Source: CAWDVH01 sp963805705 (lineage in GTDB: Bacteria; Actinomycetota; Actinomycetes; Streptosporangiales; Streptosporangiaceae). Taken from it: DNA of 64,000 nt. Location of the stretch: positions 1,302,001 through 1,366,000 of the forward strand of contig CAWDVH010000005.1 in NCBI GenBank assembly GCA_963805705.1, read 5' to 3'. Of this stretch, positions 26,583-36,686 are shown piece by piece. Within the stretch, counting starts at the first letter, position 1. Each line of letters opens with the position of its first letter. Below the pieces are notes generated by a model that made no database searches, was not told the origin of the DNA, and worked only from the letters and a program-made list of their open reading frames with translations. Both the position numbers and the translations under genes were made by a program.

Positions 26583-27581
26583 TCATCCCCCCTCAAAAAT
26601 CTGCGCGAACGCGCCGGCCAGCCGCCGCGGGTCGTGGCGGGGTGATCCGTCCCCCATGGCCAGATCAGCCAGCACGAGCCTGCCGCCGAGAAGGTCCGCG
26701 GCCTTCTCCAGCTCGGATGTCGTTCCCGTTGCCGCTTCCCGGTCGGCGAGCACGACGTCGATCCTCAGCTCCGGAGCATGCTCAGCTAGTACCTCCAGGT
26801 GAGCGTGCGGGGAGAACCCGGCGGTCTCCCCCGGCTGCGGCGCCAGGTTCAGCACCACGAGCCTGCGCGCTGGGGTGACGAGCAACGCCCGCGCCAGTTC
26901 CGGCACCAGCAGGTGCGGCAGGACGCTGGTGAACCACGAGCCCGGCCCGAGCACCACCCAGTCTGCCGATCCGACCGCCGCCACGGCCTCGGGGCAAGCG
27001 GGCGGGTCGGCAGGTATCAGTGCTACTGACCGTACCCGTCCCGTCGTCGTGGCGCAGGCTACCTGGCCGCGAACGGTAGTGATCTGGAAGGGAAAGGCCG
27101 GGTCAGCCCCCTCGACGTCCACGGCGAGATCCAGCGGAACCGACGCCATCGGCAGCACCCGGCCATGGGCCCCCAGCAGCCGGCCGACCCAGTCGAGTCC
27201 CTGCACCGTGTCGCCGAGAAGCTCCCAGAGCGCAACGATCAGGACATTACCGACGGCATGGCCGCCGAGATCCTGGTCCCCGGTGAACCGGTGCTGCACG
27301 ACCCGGGTCCAGGTGGTGCCCCAGGCGTCATCGCCGCACAGCGCGGCCAGTGCCATCCGCAGGTCACCGGGCGGCAGCACCCCGAACTCGCGGCGCAGCC
27401 TGCCGCTGGAGCCGCCGTCATCGGCGACCGTCACCACGGCCGTCAGCTGGCGGGTCACCCGGCGCAGCGCAGACAGCGACGCGTACAGGCCGTGCCCGCC
27501 GCCGAGCGCGACCACCGGGCGGCTCAGAGGGCGGCCCGCGCCGGGCGGGGCGCTGGGCACCGGATCCGTAGGCTCTGGCAT
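26583..27581 (-). CDS. yvcK: YvcK/CofD-family protein (putative gluconeogenesis factor)
   Basis: A 332-aa protein of the CofD/YvcK superfamily. VALGGGHGLYASLSALR and VTVADDGGSSGRLRREFGVLPPGDLRMAL are the nucleotide-sugar-binding motifs of the family. YvcK in Bacillus and CuvA in mycobacteria bind UDP-GlcNAc and link carbon metabolism to wall synthesis. It sits between rapZ and whiA, the conserved order. Confidence 0.93.
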   Translation of the reverse strand: MPEPTDPVPSAPPGAGRPLSRPVVALGGGHGLYASLSALRRVTRQLTAVVTVADDGGSSGRLRREFGVLPPGDLRMALAALCGDDAWGTTWTRVVQHRFTGDQDLGGHAVGNVLIVALWELLGDTVQGLDWVGRLLGAHGRVLPMASVPLDLAVDVEGADPAFPFQITTVRGQVACATTTGRVRSVALIPADPPACPEAVAAVGSADWVVLGPGSWFTSVLPHLLVPELARALLVTPARRLVVLNLAPQPGETAGFSPHAHLEVLAEHAPELRIDVVLADREAATGTTSELEKAADLLGGRLVLADLAMGDGSPRHDPRRLAGAFAQIFEGG

Positions 27582-27587
27582 CGTGGC

Positions 27588-28463
27588 CTACTCGCGCCCG
27601 AGGTCCCGGTGCGTGACCTGGACGCCCGGCCACGATCCGGCGAGCCTGGCCGCGAGCTGCTCGGCGACGGCCACGCTGCGGTGCTTGCCGCCGGTGCAGC
27701 CGATGGCGATCATCAGGAAGTGCTTGCCCGCGCCCTCGTAGCCCGCCAGGGTTACCCGCACCGCCTCGGTGTACGCGCGCAGGAAGTCATCCGCCCCGGG
27801 CTGGCCCAGCACATAGTCCCTGACGTCCTGATCCTGGCCGGTCAGCGGCGCGAGGTGCGGCACCCAGTGCGGGTTGGGCAGGAAACGGCAGTCCGCGACC
27901 ATGTCCGCGTCGACCGGCAGGCCGTACTTGAATCCGAACGAGACGACGTTCACCCTCAGCGTGGTATCGGCGTCGCCGCCGAAGGCGTCACGCATCCGGG
28001 ATCGCAGGTCATGGACGTTGAGCCCGGAGGTGTCGAGGACCAGGTCGGCCTGCCCGCGCAGGCCCTGGAGCTGCTCGCGCTCCGCCGCTATCCCATCCAC
28101 CACCCGGCCGCTGTCCTGCAGCGGATGGGGACGGCGGACGCTGTCGAACCTGCGGACCAGAGTGTCGTCGCTGGCCTCGAGGAAGACCACGTAGGGGCGC
28201 ACTCCGCGGGCATCGAGCTCGCCGATGGCGGACTTGAGATCGGTCGAGAACGCGCGGCTCCGGACATCCACCACCGCGGCGAGCCTGGGCACCGCGCCCG
28301 TGGCCCGCCTGGCCAGGTCCGCCATCATCGGCAGCAGGCCGGGCGGCACGTTGTCCGCGACGAACCAGTCGAGATCCTCCAGCGACTTGGCCGCGGTACT
28401 GCGCCCGGCACCGGACATGCCGGTAATGATGACGATCTCGGGAGCTGTGTCTTCGGCCGTCAT
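27588..28463 (-). CDS. rapZ: RNase adapter/nucleotide-binding protein RapZ
   Basis: A 291-aa P-loop protein of the RapZ/YvcJ family. ITGMSGAGRSTAAKSLEDLDW is the Walker A region and IAIGCTGGKHRSV the C-terminal domain motif. In E. coli RapZ directs GlmZ RNA to RNase E; in Gram-positives the partner is unclear, though the link to amino-sugar metabolism with YvcK is conserved. ATG 28463 overlaps the uvrC stop. Confidence 0.95.
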   Translation of the reverse strand: MTAEDTAPEIVIITGMSGAGRSTAAKSLEDLDWFVADNVPPGLLPMMADLARRATGAVPRLAAVVDVRSRAFSTDLKSAIGELDARGVRPYVVFLEASDDTLVRRFDSVRRPHPLQDSGRVVDGIAAEREQLQGLRGQADLVLDTSGLNVHDLRSRMRDAFGGDADTTLRVNVVSFGFKYGLPVDADMVADCRFLPNPHWVPHLAPLTGQDQDVRDYVLGQPGADDFLRAYTEAVRVTLAGYEGAGKHFLMIAIGCTGGKHRSVAVAEQLAARLAGSWPGVQVTHRDLGRE

Positions 28464-30430
28464 GCCCCCGCGCCCCCCGCCTGGCCCGACCGCAGCGCGG
28501 TGACGACCGCCTCGGCGATCCGCGGCCCGAAGCCCGGCAGCTCGGCGATCTGCTCGGCCGGCGCCTGGCGCAGCTTGCGGACGGAGCCGAAGTGCCGCAG
28601 CAGCGCGGCCCGGCGGGCCGGGCCCAGGCCCGGCACCCCGTCAAGCTCGCTGCTGGTCAGGGCGGCATCCCGTTTCTTGCGGTGGAACGTGATCGCGAAC
28701 CTGTGCGCCTCGTCGCGCACGCGCTGGAGCAGGTACAGGCCCTCACTGGTACGCGGCAGGATAACCGGGCTGTCCTGGCCCGGCAGCCAGACTTCCTCCA
28801 GCCGCTTGGCCAGGCCGCAGACGGCGACGTCGACGATGCCGAGTTCCTCGAGCGCGCGTACCGCGGCATCCACCTGGCCCGGCCCGCCGTCGATCACCAC
28901 CAGGTTGGGTGGGTAGGCGAACTTGCGCTGCCGGGCGGCCTCGGCCGCCGTTCCGGCGGCCAGCGGATCGCCGAGGGTATCGAGCTCTCCGGTCGCCTCG
29001 CGCTCCTCCAGGTAGCGCCGGAACCTGCGCATGATCACCTCGTGGACGGACGCGATGTCATCGGTGCCGTCCAGGCCCCTGATGCTGAACCTGCGGTACT
29101 CCGACTTGCGGGCCAGCCCGTCCTCAAAGACGATCATGGACGCGACGACATGGGTGCCCTGCAGATTGGACACGTCGTAGCACTCGATCCGCAGCGGCGC
29201 ATCGTCGAGCCCGAGCGCCTCCTGGATCTCGTGCAGCGCCCGGCTGCGGGTTGTCAGGTCACTCGCGCGCCTGGTCTTGTGCAGCGCCAGCGACTCGGCC
29301 GCGTTCCTGGCCACGGTGGCCAGCAGGGCCTTCTTGTCACCGCGCTGCGGGACCCGGAGGCTGACCCGGCCGCCTCGGCGGGCGGCCAGCCATTCCTCGA
29401 CCGCCGCCGCCCCCGGCGGCAGATCCGGCACGAGCACCTCCCTCGGCACCGCCGTGCCCGGGCCGCCGGGGCCGGCCGCGCCCCCCGCAACGCGGTCATC
29501 GCGGTAGACCTGGCCGAGGAAGTGCTCGACGAGCTCGGCCGTGCTGATGTCCTCGACCTTGTCGACCACCCAGCCCCGCTGCCCGCGCACCCGGCCGCCG
29601 CGCACGTAAAACACCTGGACCGCGGCCTCTAGCTGATCTTCCGCCAGCGCGATCACATCGCAGTCCGTCCCGTCGGGAAGGACGACGGCCTGCTTTTCCA
29701 GCGCTCGCTGCAGCGCCTGTATGTCGTCGCGCAAGCGGGCCGCGCGCTCGTACTCCTCCGCGTCGGCGGCGCGGCGCATCTCGGCCTCCAGCCGCCTGGT
29801 GAATCTGCCGGTCTGCCCGGCCATGAAGTCGCAGAATTCCTCGGCCAGGCGCCGGTGCTCGTCGGCATCGATCCGGCCCACGCACGGCGCGGCGCACTTG
29901 CCGATATACCCGAGCAGGCAGGGGCGGCCAATCTGGCCGGCGCGCTTGAATACCCCGGCGGAGCACGTCCGCACCGGGAACACCCGCAGCAGCGTATCGA
30001 CGGTGTCCCTGATCGCCCACGCGTGCGAGTACGGGCCGAAGTAGCGGGTGCCGCGCCGCTTGGCGCCCCGCATGACCGTCACCCTCGGGTACTCCTCGTC
30101 CATGGTGACGGCGAGGTAGGGATAGCTCTTGTCGTCGCGGTACCGGACATTGAACCGGGGGTCGAACTCCTTGATCCAGGAGTACTCCAGCTGGAGGGCC
30201 TCGACCTCGGTGCCCACGACCGTCCAGTCCACGGCCGCCGCCGAGCGCACCATGCCCTGAGTCCTCGGATGCAGCCCGGCGAAGTCGGCGAAGTAGGAGT
30301 TCAGGCGGGAGCGCAGGCTCTTGGCCTTGCCAACGTAGATCACCCGGCCGTGCGCATCACGGAACCGGTAGACCCCCGGCGACTCGGGAATCGAGCCGGG
30401 GGCTGGCCGGTAGCTCGCCGGATCTGCCAC
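28460..30430 (-). CDS. uvrC: Excinuclease ABC subunit C
   Basis: Dual-incision nuclease of nucleotide excision repair, 656 aa. The GIY-YIG domain at the N-terminus has PGVYRFRDAHGRVIYVGKAKSLRSR; the UvrB-binding motif region is near residue 210-240; the C-terminal RNase H-like nuclease domain contains IECYDVSNLQGTHVVASMIVFEDG, followed by two helix-hairpin-helix motifs (LDGVPGLGPARRAAL, IAELPGFGPRIAEAV). GTG 30430 is preceded by a leaderless-type -10. Confidence 0.97.
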   Translation of the reverse strand: MADPASYRPAPGSIPESPGVYRFRDAHGRVIYVGKAKSLRSRLNSYFADFAGLHPRTQGMVRSAAAVDWTVVGTEVEALQLEYSWIKEFDPRFNVRYRDDKSYPYLAVTMDEEYPRVTVMRGAKRRGTRYFGPYSHAWAIRDTVDTLLRVFPVRTCSAGVFKRAGQIGRPCLLGYIGKCAAPCVGRIDADEHRRLAEEFCDFMAGQTGRFTRRLEAEMRRAADAEEYERAARLRDDIQALQRALEKQAVVLPDGTDCDVIALAEDQLEAAVQVFYVRGGRVRGQRGWVVDKVEDISTAELVEHFLGQVYRDDRVAGGAAGPGGPGTAVPREVLVPDLPPGAAAVEEWLAARRGGRVSLRVPQRGDKKALLATVARNAAESLALHKTRRASDLTTRSRALHEIQEALGLDDAPLRIECYDVSNLQGTHVVASMIVFEDGLARKSEYRRFSIRGLDGTDDIASVHEVIMRRFRRYLEEREATGELDTLGDPLAAGTAAEAARQRKFAYPPNLVVIDGGPGQVDAAVRALEELGIVDVAVCGLAKRLEEVWLPGQDSPVILPRTSEGLYLLQRVRDEAHRFAITFHRKKRDAALTSSELDGVPGLGPARRAALLRHFGSVRKLRQAPAEQIAELPGFGPRIAEAVVTALRSGQAGGAGA

Positions 30431-30436
30431 GTGGTA

Positions 30437-30442
30437 ACTCTA
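30437..30442 (-). promoter_or_regulatory. -10 hexamer TAGAGT, leaderless promoter of uvrC operon
   Basis: On the minus strand TAGAGT is followed by six bases and GTG 30430. It would drive uvrC-rapZ-yvcK-whiA. Confidence 0.5.
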
Positions 30443-30498
30443 TGCGGGCCAGCGCCCGGCCGGGGTTGGCGGCGGCAGTTCGGGCCGGCCAGGTATGC

Positions 30499-30504
30499 CA
30501 GGCT
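30499..30504 (+). promoter_or_regulatory. -10 hexamer CAGGCT, possible leaderless promoter
   Basis: CAGGCT (xANNNT) six bases before GTG 30511; the spacing matches other leaderless genes here but the first base is not T. Back to back with the uvrC promoter. Confidence 0.35.
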
Positions 30505-30510
30505 GTGCGG

Positions 30511-31737
30511 GTGCTGACAGCTACCGTGGCCTGCGCGCTGGCCGCCATCGCCTGGGCGTATCTGCTGCTGGGCCGGGCCGGGTACTGGCGGACCGATCAG
30601 CGGCTGCCGGCCAGCGCGGCCGGGCCCCGGCCCGATCCCGGGCCCTGGCCGGGCGTGGTGGCGGTCGTGCCGGCCAGGGATGAGGCCGTCATGCTCCCGG
30701 TGACACTGCCGACCCTGCTCGCGCAGGATTACCCGGGCCCGTTCGGCATCGTCCTGGTGGACGACGACAGCTCTGACGGCACAGCCCAGGTCGCCGGCCG
30801 CATCGGCCGCACCGCGGGCCGTCCCGGCCGCGAGCTCAGGATCATCTGCGGTACCCGTGCTCCCGGCGGCTGGGCCGGGAAGGTATGGGCGATGGCCCAG
30901 GGACTGCGGGCCGCCGGTGACGCCGAGTACGTGCTATTCACCGACGCCGACATCGCCTACCAGCCGGGATGCCTGGCCGCGCTGGTACGCGCGGCGGAGG
31001 CCGACAACCGCGCGATTGTCTCGCAGATGGCCCTGCTGCGGGCCGACACCGGCTGGGAGCGGCTCCTGGTCCCGGCCTTCGTCTACTTCTTCGCCCAGCT
31101 CTACCCGTTCCGGCGGGTGAACCGGCCAGGGGCGCGCGGCGCCGCGGCGGCCGGCGGGTGCATGCTGGTCAGGCGGCGGGATCTGGCCGAGGCCGGCGGC
31201 CTCGAGCGCATCCGCGGCGCCCTCATCGACGACGTAGCGCTCGGCCAGCTGATGAAGGGCCCCGCGGCGGCCGGGCGGTGCTGGCTGGGGCTCAGCACGG
31301 ATATCACGAGCCTGCGGCCCTACCCGCGGCTGTCCGATCTGTGGGACATGGTCGCGCGGAGCGCCTACACCCAGCTGCGCTACTCGCCGGCCGCGCTGGC
31401 CGGCACGGTGGCCGGCCTGCTGTGGCTCTATCTCCTGCCGCCGGCCGCCGCCCTCGGCGGCCTGGCCGGGCTGGCGGCGGGCGGCGGCAGCCCATTCGGC
31501 TGGCTGGCCGCGGCCGGGCTGGCGGGCTGGTCCATCATGACCATCACCTACCTGCCCATGGTGGCGATGTACGGCCTGTCGCCGCCGCGGGCCCTGTGCC
31601 TGCCGCTGATCGCCGCCCTGTACGCGGCCATGACCGCCGATTCCGCGTGGCGCCACTACCGCGGCCGGGGCGGACAGTGGAAGGGACGGCCGCACGGACC
31701 GCAGGGCGCGATGGGCCAGGCAGCGTCATCTGGCTAG
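30511..31737 (+). CDS. Family 2 glycosyltransferase, HpnB-like
   Basis: A 408-aa membrane-anchored GT2 enzyme resembling hopene-associated HpnB. An N-terminal helix (ATVACALAAIAWAYLLLG) is followed by the GT-A domain: VVPARDEAVMLPVTLPTLL, the nucleotide-binding VDDDSSDGT, the metal-binding TDADIAYQPG, and ALIDDVALGQLMK with the catalytic ED-type acidic pair. Three to four C-terminal helices follow. GTG 30511 is chosen because it starts just before the first helix, as in HpnB, and has a -10-like hexamer upstream; ATG 30442 is an alternative. No squalene/hopene gene is in the window, so a hopanoid role is unsupported here. Confidence 0.8.
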   Translation: MLTATVACALAAIAWAYLLLGRAGYWRTDQRLPASAAGPRPDPGPWPGVVAVVPARDEAVMLPVTLPTLLAQDYPGPFGIVLVDDDSSDGTAQVAGRIGRTAGRPGRELRIICGTRAPGGWAGKVWAMAQGLRAAGDAEYVLFTDADIAYQPGCLAALVRAAEADNRAIVSQMALLRADTGWERLLVPAFVYFFAQLYPFRRVNRPGARGAAAAGGCMLVRRRDLAEAGGLERIRGALIDDVALGQLMKGPAAAGRCWLGLSTDITSLRPYPRLSDLWDMVARSAYTQLRYSPAALAGTVAGLLWLYLLPPAAALGGLAGLAAGGGSPFGWLAAAGLAGWSIMTITYLPMVAMYGLSPPRALCLPLIAALYAAMTADSAWRHYRGRGGQWKGRPHGPQGAMGQAASSG

Positions 31738-31794
31738 CTGCCGATGGCTCGCGGTCTAGGCGGTACAGCCAGCCGCTGCTGGCTAGCTGCGCGG

Positions 31795-33468
31795 TCATCG
31801 CCGGAGCCAGAGCGTGACGGTCATGCCGCGGAAGTGCCGCTCGGCGATCAGCGAGAAACGGCTCTCCAGCTCCCTGCTCTCCGCGCTGAACGCCACCGAG
31901 CGCAGCCGGGGGGAAGGTACCCGGCCGATGACCCAGATCCGCTGGTACCCGAGCATGAGCGGGCGGGTGACCGCCAGCGGCTTGTCGCGGCCCTGGAACG
32001 TTCCCGCGCGCACCGGCGGCACGGCCAGCGCGAAGTCGGTGATCTTCCGGAAGTCGCGCGGGTAGCCCAGCTCGGCCTTGCGGAAGAAGGCATTGAAGAA
32101 GAGCACCCCGTCGCCTGCGCGCGCGCTGGCCCCGACATAGGCCGACGGGCCGCCGTAGTCGAATCCCCGGCTCTGCGGGGTGCGGATACGGTGCTGCGGC
32201 CCGAGCTGCACGAGCAGCGCGCACAAGCACACGACCGCGCCCGGCACCCAGATCGCCGGCCGCGGGCCGGCGGCAGAACCCAGCCATCGCCCGATCCGGT
32301 ACATCCCGGCGCCGGCCAGCAGGGCGGCGCCCGCCTCGCCGTACAGGACGTAGCGATCGACGTAGAACGGCCGCGCGATGAGGGACTCGAGGATCAGCAC
32401 CGAGGCCGGCATGACGAGCAGCGGCACGGCCACGGACGGCAGCGACACCCCGCCCCGGCTCGGCCAGGCGGGCCGGAGCGGGGCCCGGCCTGTGCTGGCC
32501 CGGCCTGTGCTGGCCCGGCCCAGCCATCGCCGCAGTGCCGCCCTGGAGGGCAGCACGGCGGCGATGGCGCACGCGACCAGGAGCACGGCGACCGCGCTGA
32601 CCGGGCTGAAGTAGTCGTGCAGCAGGACCTGCAGGGCATGCGGGCCAGGGCGTGCGATCCAGGCGACGGCGCCGTCCTCCCGGCTGCTGAGCACCACCAG
32701 GGGCGTCACCAGCAGTGCGCCGCCGGCCGCCGCGGCGGCCCAGTGCGCGGCGGCTCGCCGGCCGCAGTCAGACAGCAGGACGGTGATCGCGTGCGCCGTC
32801 AGGACGAGCAAAGACAGCTCGTTCAGGTACCCGCCCAGGGTCACCAGCGCGCCGTAGGCCAGCCACCGGCGTGCGATCAGCGCACCGGCGGCCGGGCCGG
32901 TCTCGGCGTCTATCGCGCGCACCAGGGCCAGGGTCGAGCCGATGACGCACGCGAACACCAGGGCATAGGAACGCGCGGTCTGCGCGTAGTAGCTGACGAT
33001 GGGCGTCAGCGCCATGGTCAGGCCGCAGAAGAGCCCGGCCCATCCCGATCCGGTGAGCCGCCGGCCGATGATCACCGTCATCGCCACGGCGGCGATCATG
33101 CTGATCACCGAGGGGACGCGCATGATCGTGGGACTGGTACCCAGCGCCATCCAGCCGTGGATCAGCAGGTAGTACGTCCCGTGGACGGCATCGACATGGC
33201 GGAGCAGGTGGCCGAGCTGACGGAGGCTGAGCAGCGCGGCCCAGTGGGTCGCCACCTCATCGTTGCTCATGGAGCCGCGCGCTAGCCCTCGCAGCCCGTA
33301 GCAGGCCATCGTCACGGCCGCCAGGGCGGCCGGGGCGCAGGTGGCCGTCACCGCGCTGGCCCGGCTGCGTCCGGCCGCCACGCCGCCAGCAGCAGGCGGC
33401 CGGGGCGGGCTCTCGGGCCCGGCGCGGGAGAGCCCCGGATGGTGCTGTCCGGCGGGGGCCGGGCTCAC
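31795..33468 (-). CDS. Integral membrane glycosyltransferase (GT39/ArnT-like)
   Basis: A 557-aa polytopic membrane protein resembling polyprenyl-phosphate-sugar dependent transferases (GT-C fold). The first loop after helix 1 has MSNDEVATHWAALL with the acidic residue typical of the GT-C catalytic loop; about ten helices follow, then a soluble C-terminal part ending TVTLWLRR. GTG 33468 is chosen because it overlaps the glfT2 stop (GTGA at 33465-33468); earlier starts would lie inside glfT2. Neighbours glf and glfT2 suggest a part in cell-wall glycan assembly. Sugar donor and acceptor unknown. Confidence 0.75.
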   Translation of the reverse strand: MSPAPAGQHHPGLSRAGPESPPRPPAAGGVAAGRSRASAVTATCAPAALAAVTMACYGLRGLARGSMSNDEVATHWAALLSLRQLGHLLRHVDAVHGTYYLLIHGWMALGTSPTIMRVPSVISMIAAVAMTVIIGRRLTGSGWAGLFCGLTMALTPIVSYYAQTARSYALVFACVIGSTLALVRAIDAETGPAAGALIARRWLAYGALVTLGGYLNELSLLVLTAHAITVLLSDCGRRAAAHWAAAAAGGALLVTPLVVLSSREDGAVAWIARPGPHALQVLLHDYFSPVSAVAVLLVACAIAAVLPSRAALRRWLGRASTGRASTGRAPLRPAWPSRGGVSLPSVAVPLLVMPASVLILESLIARPFYVDRYVLYGEAGAALLAGAGMYRIGRWLGSAAGPRPAIWVPGAVVCLCALLVQLGPQHRIRTPQSRGFDYGGPSAYVGASARAGDGVLFFNAFFRKAELGYPRDFRKITDFALAVPPVRAGTFQGRDKPLAVTRPLMLGYQRIWVIGRVPSPRLRSVAFSAESRELESRFSLIAERHFRGMTVTLWLRR

Positions 33469-35514
33469 GGCTGGCCATGCGGGTGGTCCAGGGATGCCGC
33501 GAAGGTCTCCCGCCACCGGCCGGGCGAGGTGACGCCGGCGGCCGCACGGCGATAGTCGGCGCGCAGCCGCGGCCATTCCCGTACCAGCCGGGCGTGCAGG
33601 ATCAGGCTGCGCCGGGTGAGCGACCGGAACAGCTCAGGGTCGCGCTGATACCACGAGGTGGTGGCGCCATCGGCGGCTGAGACCAGGGCGCTGTCCAGGC
33701 TGGACAGCAGCCACCAGGATGCATCCTGATAGGGCAGCACGGCCAGCGGCTGCCGCCGCGCCCCCTGGCGCGGCGAGGTCAGCTGACGCGTCGCTCCCAG
33801 GGCGGCCTTGGCCAGCAGGCCGGCCTTGCTGCCCGGAGAGTTGATGTCTTTTCCCCTGGCCGGCGGCTTCCGCCGGCGGGGCGCAGGAAAGCTCTCGATG
33901 TCCGGTGCGGCCTGTGCGTCGCTGAACTGCGAGCGCAGCTCCCGGAGCTGCCCGAGCTTGGTGCGCAGATCGCGGTGCAGATGCTCCGGCCCCGCCAGCA
34001 CATCCTCGATCGCCAGCAATCTGAGCGCGGCCGACGAGTACTGCATCGACAGCAGGTGCTGGACCTGTATTTCCCCGCTCTCAGCGACCAGCCGGCCGCC
34101 GCGCTCGTAGGGCGAGTGCAGCAGGGCGGAAACGACGCGGTTACGCACGTGATAGTAGGTCTGCCAGTCCAGGGCGTCGTTCTTGTCCTCCCACGGCACG
34201 TGCCACGCGGCCACGCCCGGCATCGAGACTGTCGGATCAGCCGGCCCGCCGGGCGCGCAGTCCGTATTCCGCGTCGTCCCATTTGATGAAGGCCGGCAGC
34301 GCGAGGCCTACCTCGTCGATGACCTGCACCGGGATCAGGCACATCCACCAGCCGTTATAGTCAGCGTCGACGCGGCGGTGCAGCCACGGAGTGTGCCGGA
34401 GGCTCTGCCGCCCGAAGTCATGCCGGTGCCTGGTGTGCGGCGCGGGCCCCCACCACCACTTGTAGGCCGCCACGGTCTCCCCGAGCGCGTGCAATACCGA
34501 CCGGTCATGCAGGCTGAACATGTGCCCGCCGACGATTGTCGGCCGCCGCGCGAAGTCGGCGAAGGTCACGGCCCGCAAGATTCCCTCGGGCTCGACGTTG
34601 ATGTCGTCGTCGAGAAGGAGCACGTAGTCGCTCTGGCCGGCCCGCACGGTCTCGTCCATCGCGCGGGAGAATCCGCCTGAACCGCCGAGGTTTCCCTGCT
34701 CGATGACCTGCAGCCGCCCGCCGAGCCCTTTCGCCGCGTCGGCGAAGTCCGGCTGGTCCGCCGCGCGGTCGGTGCCCTGATCGACGACGTAGACCGCATC
34801 GAGCAGCTCCCGTACCGGCGCGTCGCCACCGAGCGTGCGCAGCAGGTCCAGGAGGAAATCGGGCCGGTTGAAGGTCGTGATGCCGATGCTGATCCGGCCG
34901 GCGCGGGCCGGGGCCACCGGCGCGGCCCACTCCGCCTCCAGCAGCGTTGTCCCGGCCGGGCCGGCGACGACGTCGAACCAGTACCAGCCGCCGTCGATGA
35001 ACTGCGTGAGCGGCAGCGCGCGCTCGATCGTCACCGGCTCGTCGGAGTCGATGCTGATCGCCTCGACCGGATGGCTGAGGCCCTTGGCGGTGGAGCGATA
35101 CAGGACAATCGTCGCCCGGCCCGCCAGGCGAGCGCGAAGTGTCACCGTGGTCACGGTTGTCCATCGGCGCCAGTAACTCGCCGGGAAGGCATTGAAGTAG
35201 GTCCCGAAGGAGACCCGGCGGTCCCCCCTGATCACGGCGCTGCGGCGCGGGTCGGTGCCGGCCAGCCCGGCCGGCAGGCCGCCGCCGAAGCGGATGCTCG
35301 ACTGGGCCTGGCCGACCGCCGCGTTAGCGAGGGATTCGATCAACGTATCGGCCAGCTTCTCGGCCTTCTGGTCAGCGGAGCGCCGCTGGGCGAGCCCGGC
35401 ACCACGGTCCATGTTGGTCTCGACGTACAGCGGGACCACGTCAAGGTCCCCGGCGGGGAATACGACTCGCTGCAGGACCCGCAGGTCACGGGGCTCGGTA
35501 TGTTCGCTGCTCAC
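33465..35514 (-). CDS. glfT2: Galactofuranosyltransferase GlfT2-like (frameshifted)
   Basis: Homolog of mycobacterial GlfT2, the processive enzyme that polymerises galactan from UDP-galactofuranose. The first frame (35514 down to 34237) has the N-terminal beta-sandwich and GT-A domain with ISIGITTFNRPDFLLDLL, the DDD metal motif in VLLLDDDINVEPEG and FIKWDDAEYGLRARRAG, then hits TGA. The continuation is in another frame: ADPTVSMPGVAAWHVPWEDK, DWQTYYHVRNR and the C-terminal helices to 33465. Adding one base in the GGGCCGGCTGAT stretch (near 34237-34248) restores RAGADPTVSMPG and a ~683-aa protein, so a one-base loss or a sequence error is likely. GTG start overlaps the glf stop. Confidence 0.85.
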
Positions 35515-36686
35515 GTCCTGGCCCCTCGGCTGGTGGTCGGTACCCGGTTGGTGAAGAAAGGCTGCAGGCGGTTCTCGTACATGCTCAGCGCGGATCCGAT
35601 GGCCATGTGCATGTCGAGGTACTTGTACGTCCCCAGGCGCCCGCCGAACAGCACGCCGGGCTCGCGCTCGGCCAGCTGCCGGTACGTCAGCAGCCGGGCC
35701 CGGTCCGCCGCGGCGTTAATGGGGTAATACGGCTCATCGCCGCGTTCGGCGAACCGCGAGTACTCGCGCATGATCACCGTCTTGTCCGCGGGGTACCAGT
35801 CACGCTCCGGATGGAAATGCCGGAACTCATGGATACGGGTGAACGGAACGTCCTGATCGGCGTAATTCATGACGGGCGTCCCCTGGAAGTCGGCGGTGGG
35901 GAGTACTTCCAGGTCGAAATCGAGAGTGCGCCAGCCCAGGTCACCCGCGGCGTACCCGAAATAGGCGTCCAGCGGGCCCGTGTACACGACCGGCACGCTG
36001 CCCAGCACGTCGGATCGCATCGTGGCGAAGTCGGTGTTCAGCCGTACCTCGATGTTCGGGTGGTCGATCATGCGCTCCAGCCACGCGGTGTACCCGTCGG
36101 CCGGCAGCCCCTCGAAGGTGTCGCTGAAGTAGCGGTTGTCGAACGTGTAGCGCACCGGCAGCCGCGTGATGATCTCGGCCGGCAGGTCGGCCGGATCGGT
36201 CTGCCACTGCTTGAAGGTGTAGCCGCGGATGAACGCCTCGTACAGCGGCCGCCCGACCAGTGACACGGCCTTCTGCTCCAGGCTGGCGGCCTGCCCGGCG
36301 CCCACCTCGGCCGACTGCTCGGCGATCAGCGCCCTGGCCTGCGCCGGGGATAGCGCCGCGCCGAAGTACTGGCAGATCGTGGCCAGGTTGATCGGCAGCG
36401 GATACACCCGGTCCTGGTAGATCGAGAACACCCGGTGCTGATAGCCGGTGAAGGACGTGAAGCGATTGGCGTAGTGCCAGACGCGGGCATTCGACGTGTG
36501 GAACAGGTGGGCGCCGTAGCGGTGTATCTCTATCCCCGTCTGCGGTTCCGGCTCGCTGTAGGCGTTGCCGCCGATGTGGTGGCGGCGCTCGATGACCAGC
36601 ACCCGCAGGCCCAGGTCGACGGCACACCGCTCGGCGATCGTCAGCCCGAAGAAGCCGGATCCGACGATCACGAGGTCGACGTTCAC
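35511..36686 (-). CDS. glf: UDP-galactopyranose mutase
   Basis: FAD enzyme converting UDP-galactopyranose to UDP-galactofuranose, the donor for GlfT2. 391 aa. The Rossmann motif VIVGSGFFGLTIAERCA near the start, HHIGGNAYSEPEPQTGIEIHRYGAHLFHTSN, and the C-terminal FGGRLGTYKYLDMHMAIGSAL are diagnostic. GTG 36686 overlaps the stop of the upstream glycosyltransferase (GTGA); a longer frame upstream lies in that gene. Presence of glf shows the organism makes a galactofuranose-containing glycan. Confidence 0.97.
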   Translation of the reverse strand: MNVDLVIVGSGFFGLTIAERCAVDLGLRVLVIERRHHIGGNAYSEPEPQTGIEIHRYGAHLFHTSNARVWHYANRFTSFTGYQHRVFSIYQDRVYPLPINLATICQYFGAALSPAQARALIAEQSAEVGAGQAASLEQKAVSLVGRPLYEAFIRGYTFKQWQTDPADLPAEIITRLPVRYTFDNRYFSDTFEGLPADGYTAWLERMIDHPNIEVRLNTDFATMRSDVLGSVPVVYTGPLDAYFGYAAGDLGWRTLDFDLEVLPTADFQGTPVMNYADQDVPFTRIHEFRHFHPERDWYPADKTVIMREYSRFAERGDEPYYPINAAADRARLLTYRQLAEREPGVLFGGRLGTYKYLDMHMAIGSALSMYENRLQPFFTNRVPTTSRGART

